Shown piece after piece: positions 1 to 6,289 of a DNA stretch of 11,302 bases. The stretch is taken from contig DISF01000012.1 in NCBI GenBank assembly GCA_002421985.1, forward strand, positions 2,579-13,880. Reading direction: 5' to 3'. Position 1 is the stretch's first letter. Every line of letters starts with the position of its first letter. This stretch comes from Roseovarius sp. UBA6217 (GTDB lineage Bacteria > Pseudomonadota > Alphaproteobacteria > Rhodobacterales > Rhodobacteraceae). The notes under the pieces are model-generated. The model made no database searches. It saw nothing but the letters and a program-made list of their open reading frames with translations, and was not told the DNA's origin. The position numbers were made by a program, and so were the translations under genes.

Positions 1-1
1 C

Positions 2-1690
2 CGCGCCGAGGGCAAGATCGCGAATTTGGAGCGCCGCCTCGTCGACGATCCGATCGGCGGCACCATCGGCATCGCCCATACCCGCTGGGCCACGCACGGC
101 ATCCCCAACGAGACCAACGCCCATCCGCATGCCACCAAGGCGGTGGCGGTGGTGCATAACGGCATCATCGAGAATTTCCGCGAGCTGCGCGCCGAGCTGG
201 CCGCTGCCGGGATCGGCCACGAGACCGATACCGATACCGAGACCGTGGCGCTGCTGACCCAACACCACATGGCGCAGGGCATGGGGCCAGAGGCTGCCGC
301 CCGCGCCACCATCGCGCGGCTGAGCGGGGCCTATGCGCTGCTCTTTCTGTTCGAGGGCGAGGATGACCTGCTCATTGCCGCGCGCAAGGGCAGCCCGCTG
401 GCCATCGGCCATCGCGAGGGCGAGATGTTCGTGGGCTCGGATGCCATCGCGCTCGCGCCCATGACCGACCGGATCACCTATCTGGAAGAGGGCGATATCG
501 CCGTCATCACGCGCGCGGGTGCGACGATCACCGATGCCGGGGGGCGGCCCGCAACCCGCCCTGTCAAGACCATCGCGCTCGATCATGCGCGCGTGGACAA
601 GGGCGGGCACCGGCATTTCATGGCCAAGGAGATCGCCGAACAGCCGATGGTGATCGGCAACGCGCTGCGCCATTATCTGAGCGACGCGGGCGATGCGATC
701 ATTTTGCCCGAGGGCGCGCCGGATTTCGCGCATGTGGAGCGGTTGGTGCTGGTGGCCTGCGGCACCGCCTATTACGCCTGCCTGACGGCGAAATACTGGT
801 TCGAGCAACTGGCGCGGATCCCTGTAGAGGTCGATGTCGCGTCTGAATTCCGCTATCGCGAACCGCCGATTGTCCCCGGCACGCTGGCCATTTTCGTCAG
901 CCAGTCGGGCGAAACCGCCGATACGCTCGCCGCGCTGCGCTATTGCCGCGACCGGGCCGAGCGCCTCCTTGCGGTGATCAATGTCGAGTCCAGTTCCATC
1001 GCGCGCGAGAGCGATCTGGCCCTGCCGATCCTCGCCGGGGTGGAAATCGGCGTGGCCTCGACCAAGGCCTTCACCTGCCAGTTGACGGTGCTTTTGCTGC
1101 TGGCGCTCAAGGCGGCACGCGCGCGGGGCGAGATGGGGGCCGACCGGCTGGCCGATCTCTTGTCGGCCTTGCGCGGCCTGCCCGCCACGCTCAACACCGC
1201 GATGGAGATCGACGCAGGTATCCGCGAGGTGGCGCGCGAGCTTGCAGGCGCGCAGAGCGCGCTTTTCCTGGGCCGCGGGCTGATGTATCCTCTGGCGCTG
1301 GAAGGCGCGCTGAAACTCAAGGAAATCAGCTATATACACGCCGAAGCTTATGCATCTGGCGAATTGAAGCACGGCCCCATAGCCCTAATCGACGAGACCA
1401 TGCCGGTGATCGTCATGGCCCCTTGCGATGCACTTTTCGAGAAGACCGTGTCGAACATGCAAGAGGTGATGGCGCGCGGCGGGCGGATCGTGCTTATCTC
1501 GGACGCCAAGGGCGTGGCGGCGGCGGGCGAGGGCACGTTTCAGGCGGTTACGATGCCGACGGTCGATCCGGTTCTGGCACCGATCCTCTACGCCCTGCCC
1601 GCGCAGCTCATCGCCTATCACACGGCCATCGCCAAGGGCACGGACGTGGATCAGCCGCGCAATCTGGCAAAATCGGTGACGGTGGAATAA
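2..1690 (+). CDS. glmS: Glutamine--fructose-6-phosphate aminotransferase (isomerizing), 5'-truncated by window edge
   Basis: GlmS makes glucosamine-6-phosphate from fructose-6-phosphate and glutamine, the first committed cytoplasmic step to UDP-GlcNAc for peptidoglycan and LPS. The frame is open from base 2, giving 562 residues. The family is about 605-610 long, so roughly 45 N-terminal residues, including the catalytic N-terminal Cys, lie outside the window. Visible parts of the glutaminase domain are HTRWATHG and HNGIIEN. Two SIS sugar-isomerase domains follow, with ACGTAYYACLTAKYW, SQSGETADTL, ESSSIARESD and VASTKAFTCQL in the first. The second carries LGRGLMYPLALEGALKLKE and AYASGELKHGPIALID. 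The tail DVDQPRNLAKSVTVE is the invariant GlmS C-terminus, so the 3' end is intact. A TTG at 26 opens a shorter reading, but it is internal: the residues before it (RAEGKIAN) also fit the family. The stop lies 5 nt from the convergent lipoprotein gene, with no clear terminator between. Confidence 0.98.
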   Translation, partial: RAEGKIANLERRLVDDPIGGTIGIAHTRWATHGIPNETNAHPHATKAVAVVHNGIIENFRELRAELAAAGIGHETDTDTETVALLTQHHMAQGMGPEAAARATIARLSGAYALLFLFEGEDDLLIAARKGSPLAIGHREGEMFVGSDAIALAPMTDRITYLEEGDIAVITRAGATITDAGGRPATRPVKTIALDHARVDKGGHRHFMAKEIAEQPMVIGNALRHYLSDAGDAIILPEGAPDFAHVERLVLVACGTAYYACLTAKYWFEQLARIPVEVDVASEFRYREPPIVPGTLAIFVSQSGETADTLAALRYCRDRAERLLAVINVESSSIARESDLALPILAGVEIGVASTKAFTCQLTVLLLLALKAARARGEMGADRLADLLSALRGLPATLNTAMEIDAGIREVARELAGAQSALFLGRGLMYPLALEGALKLKEISYIHAEAYASGELKHGPIALIDETMPVIVMAPCDALFEKTVSNMQEVMARGGRIVLISDAKGVAAAGEGTFQAVTMPTVDPVLAPILYALPAQLIAYHTAIAKGTDVDQPRNLAKSVTVE

Positions 1691-1695
1691 CCGCT

Positions 1696-2106
1696 TCAGC
1701 CCCCCCCCGAGACGCGCAGTTCCGGCAGCGCCGTGAGCGAAAGCCCGAGCGCCTGATAGGCGGCAAGCGACATCCGGCTGCCCGCGCCCGGCGCGCCCGC
1801 GATGGGAATGAGATCGAGCGTGACCGAACGCCCGGTGGCCGGGTCGCGCACGGTGCCGCGCATCGGGACCGATACGAGCGGCGTGCGCATCCAGAGCCCC
1901 GGCTCGCGCACATTGCCAAGCGAAGCGATTGTGGTTGCAGGCAGGCTGGCGCGGGGCGGCTGCGGGGGGACGGACGCCTCATCGCGCTCGATCACAGCCA
2001 CGTCAGGCGGCGGGGCAGCGGGAGCGGCAGGCGTGGGGCGCGGCCCGATCAGGGAGCAGCCGCCGAGAAGGATGAACAGAAGAGAAAAACGCAAGATATA
2101 AGCCAT
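1696..2106 (-). CDS. Small lipoprotein with a C-terminal RlpA/double-psi-barrel-like segment
   Basis: This is a 136-residue protein with a short hydrophobic signal (about residues 4-16) ending in the lipobox LLGGC, so lipidation at Cys17 is expected. A Pro/Ala-rich, low-complexity linker runs to about residue 55. The folded part (about 58-136) starts ATTIASLGNVREPGLWMRTP and continues with VRDPATGRSVTLDLIP, SRMSLAAYQALGL and ALPELRV. That order (T-G-R-S-V-T, then G-S/R-x-x-x-L-S-x-A-A-x-x-L-G, then a closing V strand) recalls the C-terminal half of RlpA-like double-psi barrels. The Asp of the usual N-D-R-G-P is absent, so lytic activity is doubtful. From memory, similar short lipoproteins in Rhodobacterales are sometimes labelled 'D-galactarate dehydratase', which this size and architecture do not support. 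The gene is convergent with glmS and divergent from moaA. The ATG at 2106 is followed directly by the signal peptide; no clear ribosome binding site is seen. Confidence 0.8.
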   Translation of the reverse strand: MAYILRFSLLFILLGGCSLIGPRPTPAAPAAPPPDVAVIERDEASVPPQPPRASLPATTIASLGNVREPGLWMRTPLVSVPMRGTVRDPATGRSVTLDLIPIAGAPGAGSRMSLAAYQALGLSLTALPELRVSGGG

Positions 2107-2210
2107 GATGCCAGACTAGTGCCGCGCGACCCGGCCCGCAACGCCCCAGATGGCCGCGCCGCGTGCGCATCCCCCTTGTCGCCGCGCCCCTGCGGGAATA
2201 GGTTTGCGCC

Positions 2211-3221
2211 ATGACACATGCCCCCCTCATAGACCCGTTCCAGCGCGCCATCTCTTACCTGCGCGTCTCTGTGACCGACCGCTGCGATTTCCGCTGCGTC
2301 TATTGCATGTCCGAGAACATGACCTTTCTGCCGAAGAAAGAGCTTCTGACGCTGGAGGAGTTGGACCGCATGTGTTCCACCTTCATCGGGCTGGGGGTGG
2401 AGAAGCTGCGCATCACCGGCGGAGAGCCGCTTGTGCGCAAGGGGATCATGACGTTTTTCAACGCGATGACCCGGCATCTGGAGGCGGGCCGCCTCAAGGA
2501 GTTGACGCTCACGACCAATGGCAGCCAACTGGAGCGTTTTGCGCGAGATCTTTACGCCGCCGGGGTGCGGCGGGTGAATATCTCGCTCGACACGCTTGAT
2601 GAGGCGAAATTCGCCGAAGTGACCCGCTGGGGCCGCCTGGGCCAGGTGCTCAAAGGGATCGACGCGGCGCAGGCGGCAGGGCTTCGCGTCAAGATCAACA
2701 CCGTGGCGCTCAAGGGCATCAACGAGGACGAGCTGTTCTCGCTGGTGGAGTGGTGCAAGAGCCGCGACATGGACCTGACCTTTATCGAGGTCATGCCGAT
2801 GGGCGATATCGGCAACGAGGACCGGCTGGGCCAATACTGGAAGCTGAGCGATCTTCGCGCGCGGCTGTCTGAGGCCTATACCCTCACCGACCTGGCCGAG
2901 CGCTCGGGCGGCCCGGCGCGCTATGTCCGGCTTGAGGAGACCGGGCAGAAGATCGGCTTCATCACGCCGCTCACCCATAATTTCTGCGAAAGCTGCAACC
3001 GCGTGCGGCTCACCTGCACGGGCGAGCTGTATATGTGCCTCGGACAGGAGGATATGGCCGACCTGCGCGCGCCCCTGCGCAACCATCCCCGCGACGATGC
3101 CCCGCTGGTCGAGGCGATCCGCGCCGCCATCGCGCTGAAGCCCAAGGGCCATGATTTCGACTATTCGCGCCAGTCGGTCGAGGGCCGCATGGCGCGCCAC
3201 ATGAGCCATACCGGCGGCTGA
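2211..3221 (+). CDS. moaA: GTP 3',8-cyclase (molybdenum cofactor biosynthesis radical SAM enzyme MoaA)
   Basis: MoaA is a cytoplasmic radical SAM enzyme that converts GTP to 3',8-cyclo-GTP, which MoaC turns into cyclic pyranopterin monophosphate, the first molybdopterin precursor. The 336-residue length is typical. The N-terminal cluster motif is C25-DFR-C29-VY-C32, and the SAM-binding ITGGEPLVRKG follows at about 68-78. The second, substrate-binding 4Fe-4S site is C259, C262 and C276 (FCESCNRVRLTCTGELYMC). The protein ends in the conserved GlyGly (335-336), needed for activity in characterised MoaA. All key residues are present, so it should be active. The ATG at 2211 is preceded only by a weak AGG 8 nt upstream. 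A poor promoter match (TTGTCG at 2176, TAGGTT at 2199, 17-nt spacing) would start transcription almost at the ATG. The stop overlaps the waaA start as TGATG. No other mo-gene is visible nearby. Confidence 0.97.
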   Translation: MTHAPLIDPFQRAISYLRVSVTDRCDFRCVYCMSENMTFLPKKELLTLEELDRMCSTFIGLGVEKLRITGGEPLVRKGIMTFFNAMTRHLEAGRLKELTLTTNGSQLERFARDLYAAGVRRVNISLDTLDEAKFAEVTRWGRLGQVLKGIDAAQAAGLRVKINTVALKGINEDELFSLVEWCKSRDMDLTFIEVMPMGDIGNEDRLGQYWKLSDLRARLSEAYTLTDLAERSGGPARYVRLEETGQKIGFITPLTHNFCESCNRVRLTCTGELYMCLGQEDMADLRAPLRNHPRDDAPLVEAIRAAIALKPKGHDFDYSRQSVEGRMARHMSHTGG

Positions 3222-4510
3222 TGCCGGGGCCGCGGGCGCCGCTCTTGCTGCGGTTCTACGGGGCTGCGGCCGATCTGCTGGGGCCGGTGGCTTGGCGCGG
3301 CGTGCGGCGCAAGCTTCAGGCCCAAGGCACAGACCCCGCGCGCTGGCCCGAGCGCCTGGGCCACGCCACCCTGCCCCGGCCCGAGGGGCGGCTCATCTGG
3401 GTTCACGCGGCCAGCGTGGGCGAAGCTGCCTCGGTGCTGCCGCTCATCGCCCATTGGGGCACGGTCCAGCCCGAGACCGAATTCCTCATCACCTCCGGCA
3501 CCGCCACCTCGGCGGCGATGCTTGCCCGCCGCCTGCCGCACAACACGCGCCACCAGTTCGCCCCGCTCGATACGCGGCCCGCGCTGGGGCGGTTCCTGCG
3601 GCATTGGCGGCCCGATGCGGGGATTTTCGTCGAGAGCGAGCTATGGCCGCAGATGCTGCGCGAAAGCGCGCGCGCGGGCGTTCCGCTGGCGCTGGTGAAT
3701 GCGCGGCTGTCGGACCGCTCGGCGCGGGGCTGGGCGCGCGCGGGCCGCACCGCGCGGCACCTGCTGGGGCATTTCCGCCTGATCCATTGCCAGGACGCGC
3801 GCACCGAGGCGAACCTGCGCGCGCTTGGCCTCGATCTGGCCCGGCAGGGGCCCAACCTCAAGGCGCTCTCGGGCGCGCTGCCGGTGGACGCGGGCGCGCG
3901 CGCGGCGCTGGAGCGGCTTATCGGCGCGCGCCCGGTCTGGCTCGCAGCCTCGACCCATCCCGGCGAGGACGAGATCATGCTCGACGCCCATCGCCGCCTG
4001 CTGGCGCATCTGCCCGAGGCGCTGCTGATCCTCGCGCCGCGCCACCCCGAACGCGGAGCGGGGATTGAGCGGCTGATCGCGGCGCGGGGATTGAGCGGCG
4101 CGCGGCGCAGCATCGGGGCGCTTCCCTCGGCCCAAACGCAGGTCTATCTCGCCGATACGCTGGGCGAGATGGGGCTATGGTATGCGCTCTGCCCGCTCAC
4201 CTGTCTGTGCGGCTCGTTCACGCCCGTGGGCGGCCACACGCCCTATGAGCCCGCCCATGCCGGCGCGGCGATCCTGCACGGGCCGCATTATGCCAATTTC
4301 GCCGAGATCTACCCCGCGCTCGATGCCTGCGGCGCGGGGCGCGAGGTGGCGGACGGCGCGGGGCTCGCCGCCGCGCTGTCGCAGCTGCTGCAAGACGCGG
4401 GCGCGCGCGATGCGATGCGCGAGGCGGCGCGCGGATTTGTCGCCGGGGATGCGGGCGCGCTCGCCGCGCTCACCGATGATCTCATCGCCGCGCTGGGGCT
4501 GGCGCGATGA
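3221..4510 (+). CDS. waaA: 3-deoxy-D-manno-octulosonic acid (Kdo) transferase
   Basis: WaaA (KdtA) transfers Kdo from CMP-Kdo to the lipid A precursor at the cytoplasmic face of the inner membrane, starting the LPS inner core. It is 429 residues, normal for the GT30 family. The N-terminal ~25 residues (LLLRFYGAAADLLGPVAW) form the membrane-associating segment, followed by RWPERLG. The catalytic base is Glu68 in WVHAASVGE. Other family blocks are FVESELWP (136-143), LVNARLSDRS (158-167), AASTHPGEDE (242-251), LAPRHPER (271-278), VYLADTLGEMGLWY (308-321) and GGHTPYEPA (337-345, usually GGHNxLEP). The ATG at 3221 uses the A of the moaA TGA stop, so translation is probably coupled to moaA. The downstream glycosyltransferase is the likely functional partner. 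Base composition is very GC-rich, like the neighbours. Mono- versus bifunctional Kdo transfer cannot be told from sequence alone. Confidence 0.96.
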   Translation: MPGPRAPLLLRFYGAAADLLGPVAWRGVRRKLQAQGTDPARWPERLGHATLPRPEGRLIWVHAASVGEAASVLPLIAHWGTVQPETEFLITSGTATSAAMLARRLPHNTRHQFAPLDTRPALGRFLRHWRPDAGIFVESELWPQMLRESARAGVPLALVNARLSDRSARGWARAGRTARHLLGHFRLIHCQDARTEANLRALGLDLARQGPNLKALSGALPVDAGARAALERLIGARPVWLAASTHPGEDEIMLDAHRRLLAHLPEALLILAPRHPERGAGIERLIAARGLSGARRSIGALPSAQTQVYLADTLGEMGLWYALCPLTCLCGSFTPVGGHTPYEPAHAGAAILHGPHYANFAEIYPALDACGAGREVADGAGLAAALSQLLQDAGARDAMREAARGFVAGDAGALAALTDDLIAALGLAR

Positions 4511-4557
4511 CCTCCCGCTTCATCTTGCCGCAAATACTCATGGTGCGCCGCCCATGA
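4507..4557 (+). other. Candidate 16-codon coupling ORF bridging waaA and the glycosyltransferase gene
   Basis: A reading frame of 16 codons (peptide MTSRFILPQILMVRRP) starts at an ATG that overlaps the waaA stop as ATGA (4507-4510). It ends in a TGA that overlaps the next gene's start as ATGA (4554-4557). Ribosomes finishing waaA could therefore reinitiate, cross the spacer, and reinitiate again at the glycosyltransferase, which has no evident ribosome binding site of its own. The spacer also holds CATCTTGCCGCAAATACTC, which I remember as close to a recurrent intergenic phrase in Rhodobacterales. The frame could therefore be an accident of a repeated element rather than a gene. Confidence 0.25.
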
Positions 4558-5582
4558 CCGAGCTCATCGTCACCAATTTCAACCCCAACTTCACCGGCGT
4601 CTCGGCCACGGCGGCGGGGGTGGTGCGGGTGCAGGCGGGGCGCTATGACATGGCGCTTGCGGATGTCGCCCTGCCCGGCTGCCCCGCGCCGGTCAGTCGC
4701 GCCACGGCGCGGCAGCTATCGCGCGCGCCCGCGCCGGGGCGACCCTTCGTGATCTGGCATGTGCGCCGCAACCCCGAGATGCGCGCCGCGCTCTGGGCGC
4801 GCGATGTGCTGCGGCTGCCGGTGCGGATCGTCTTTACCTCCGCCGCGCAGCGCCGCCATTCGGCATGGCCGCGCTGGCTCATATCAAGGATGGATGCGGT
4901 GATCGCCACCACGGATGCGGCGGCGGGATTTGTGCCGAATGTCCGCGCGGTAGTGCCGCACGGGGTGGATTGCGACCGCTTCGCCCCCGCCCCCGACCGC
5001 AGGGCAGCGTGGGCCGCCACCGGCTATCCCGGCGCGCGGGGCGTTGCCACCATCGGGCGCATCCGCCCGGAAAAGGGCACCGACCGGTTCGTCGAGGCGA
5101 TGATCGAGGCGCTGCCGCGCCACCCCGACACCACCGCGCTGGTGATCGGGCGCGCAGGCGCCGCCGACCGCGCGTTTCTCGACCGGCTCAAGGCGCAGGT
5201 GGCGGCGGCGGGGCTGTCGGAGCGGCTGCTATTCACAGGCGAGATCGGCGCGGATGCGCTCTGCGCGCTGATGCCGGCGCTCAGCCTCATCGTGCAACTG
5301 CCGCGCTACGAGGGCTATGGCATGGTGCCGCTCGAAGGCATGGCGAGCGGCGTGCCCTTCGTGGCCTCCGATGCCGGGCATTATGCCGAGTTCTCGGACG
5401 GGGGGCGCGCCGGGATCGTCACCGCAGAGGCGGCGGGCGCGGTCTCGGCGCTGCTGACTGATGCGGGACGGCTCGACGCGATGGCGCGCGCCGCGCGCGA
5501 GGTGGCGGTGGCGCGCCACAGCATCACCCGCGAGGCAGACGGGATCGGCGTGGTTTACGAAGCGCTTTGGGCGGGCCGGTGA
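4554..5582 (+). CDS. GT4-family glycosyltransferase, probable LPS core sugar transferase (LpcC-like)
   Basis: This is a 342-residue GT-B fold glycosyltransferase of family 4, retaining and nucleotide-sugar dependent, expected at the cytoplasmic side of the inner membrane. The N-terminal acceptor domain contains NFNPNFTGVSATAAGV, a family-like opening. The donor domain has VPHGVDCDRF (134-143), GRIRPEKGTDRFVEAM (168-183) and LLFTGEIG (225-232). The E-x7-E nucleotide-sugar motif is E253 and E261 in RYEGYGMVPLEGMASGVP. Its position directly after waaA, and resemblance to alphaproteobacterial LpcC (which adds a hexose, mannose in Rhizobium, to Kdo), suggest it places the next inner-core sugar. 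The donor sugar is inference. The frame is open upstream to 4182 inside waaA, but that part is waaA read in another phase. MTELIVTNFNPNF at 4554 is the natural start, in an ATGA overlap with a 16-codon frame. Confidence 0.88.
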   Translation: MTELIVTNFNPNFTGVSATAAGVVRVQAGRYDMALADVALPGCPAPVSRATARQLSRAPAPGRPFVIWHVRRNPEMRAALWARDVLRLPVRIVFTSAAQRRHSAWPRWLISRMDAVIATTDAAAGFVPNVRAVVPHGVDCDRFAPAPDRRAAWAATGYPGARGVATIGRIRPEKGTDRFVEAMIEALPRHPDTTALVIGRAGAADRAFLDRLKAQVAAAGLSERLLFTGEIGADALCALMPALSLIVQLPRYEGYGMVPLEGMASGVPFVASDAGHYAEFSDGGRAGIVTAEAAGAVSALLTDAGRLDAMARAAREVAVARHSITREADGIGVVYEALWAGR

Positions 5583-5623
5583 CCGGCGGGCTGCGTGCTT
5601 GCAGAGCGCGGGCAGAATGCGGT

Positions 5624-5662
5624 AGAGCGTTTCGGTTTTTCGTTGAAACGCCAAAACGCTCT
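5624..5662. repeat. Palindromic intergenic element AGAGCGTTTCGG...CCAAAACGCTCT
   Basis: The left arm AGAGCGTTTCGG (5624-5635) and right arm CCAAAACGCTCT (5651-5662) pair over 12 positions with one mismatch, including a perfect outer 9 bp, around a 15-nt loop. A second, exclusive fold also exists: GCGTTTC (5627-5633) with GAAACGC (5645-5651). No T-run follows the outer stem, so a classic intrinsic terminator is not clear, although it lies 42 nt after the operon's last stop. Palindromes starting AGAGCGTTT and ending AAACGCTCT are, from memory, dispersed in many alphaproteobacterial genomes, so this is probably one copy of such a family. Confidence 0.6.
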
Positions 5663-5678
5663 GAATCATCAAGCTGGC

Positions 5679-5722
5679 GCAATTTCGAACCGAAAAAGTC
5701 TGTCAACTTTTTCTGAAATTGC
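5679..5722. repeat. Two-tier hairpin upstream of the hydrolase gene
   Basis: The outer arms GCAATTTC (5679-5686) and GAAATTGC (5715-5722) pair perfectly. Inside them GAAAAAGT (5692-5699) and ACTTTTTC (5706-5713) pair perfectly around CTGTCA. The two helices are joined by an asymmetric internal loop (GAACC on the left, T on the right), giving 16 bp in all. It ends 15 nt before the hydrolase start, so it could sit in the 5' leader, mark the promoter region, or be the second half of a composite palindromic repeat with 5624-5662. Confidence 0.55.
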
Positions 5723-5737
5723 TTTAGCCTCACCCTC

Positions 5738-6274
5738 ATGCCCATTCTTGACGCCGCCACATCGCATCTTGTGCTTATCGACCTTCAGGCCCGCCTGATG
5801 CCCGCGATCGACGGGGGCGCGGGCGTGGCCGCGCGGGCGGGCAAGCTGCTGGCGGGGGCGCGGATCATGGGCGTGCCGCGCAGTTTCACCGAGCAGATCC
5901 CCGCCAAGCTTGGCCACACGATGGCCGATCTCGCCGCGCAGGAGGGCGAGGAAGTGCTGGCGAAATCGCGCTTTGATGCCTGCCCCGAGACAGGGCTTGC
6001 GTCGCGGATCGCGCCGGGGCACAGCATCGTAATTGCGGGCTGCGAGGCGCATGTCTGCGTGCTGCAAACCGTGCTGGGGCTGCTCGATGCGGGGCGCGAG
6101 GTGGTGGTGGTGGCCGATGCTGTCGGATCGCGCGCACCCGACAATCACGCGGCGGCGCTGGCGCGCATGACCCGCGCGGGGGCCGAGATCGTCACCACGG
6201 AAATGGTGCTCTTCGAATGGATGGGCGGGGCCGACCACCCCGCGTTTCGCGAGGTGATCGCCCTTATCAAGTAG
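5738..6274 (+). CDS. Isochorismatase-family (cysteine) hydrolase
   Basis: This 178-residue protein of the isochorismatase-like superfamily comprises nearly a single alpha/beta/alpha domain. The catalytic triad of the superfamily is visible: Asp15 in LVLIDLQARL, Lys76 in LAKSRFDAC, and Cys107 in AGCEAHVCVLQT. The remaining landmarks are VVVVADAVGSRAPDNHAAAL (122-141) and the late VTTEMVLFEWMG (152-163). The latter, with the preceding AGAEI, matches the ISOC1/ISOC2-type branch rather than nicotinamidase PncA, which has extra metal-binding residues not seen here. The true substrate of that branch is poorly known, so no pathway is assigned. The gene is transcribed alone, convergent with the helicase gene with only 15 nt between stop codons. 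The start at 5738 fits the family N-terminus; no strong ribosome binding site precedes it. Confidence 0.9.
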   Translation: MPILDAATSHLVLIDLQARLMPAIDGGAGVAARAGKLLAGARIMGVPRSFTEQIPAKLGHTMADLAAQEGEEVLAKSRFDACPETGLASRIAPGHSIVIAGCEAHVCVLQTVLGLLDAGREVVVVADAVGSRAPDNHAAALARMTRAGAEIVTTEMVLFEWMGGADHPAFREVIALIK

Positions 6275-6289
6275 TGCCAGGGCCCCGGA

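Larger units (their letters stand above)
5583..5737. other. Intergenic region with two adjacent hairpins between the LPS operon and the hydrolase gene
   Basis: This is 155 nt, clearly less GC-rich than the genes around it, holding two separate dyad symmetries (5624-5662 and 5679-5722, listed separately). No good sigma-70 promoter pair was found. The hydrolase ATG at 5738 has no strong Shine-Dalgarno sequence (TTTAGCCTCACCCTC precedes it). Confidence 0.6.

Noticed and set aside
943..2214. A 423-codon plus-strand frame running from inside glmS to the moaA start
   Set aside because: It is an out-of-phase reading of glmS continuing opposite the lipoprotein gene, rich in Arg/Gly/Ala with no motifs.
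2049..3209. A 386-codon open frame on the minus strand opposite moaA
   Set aside because: It is the antisense of a clear moaA. The translation shows no family motif and reflects GC-rich third-position bias.
4182..4553. A 124-residue N-terminal extension of the glycosyltransferase
   Set aside because: It overlaps the conserved C-terminal end of waaA in another phase and is Arg/Ser-rich; the family N-terminus starts at 4554.
5595..5798. A 67-codon frame across the intergenic hairpins
   Set aside because: It spans the palindromic elements and runs out of phase into the hydrolase gene; no ribosome binding site or motif.
6275..6289. A possible terminator between the hydrolase and helicase stop codons
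   Set aside because: Only 15 nt with a short GGGCCCC-type symmetry; too small to support a stem-loop terminator.
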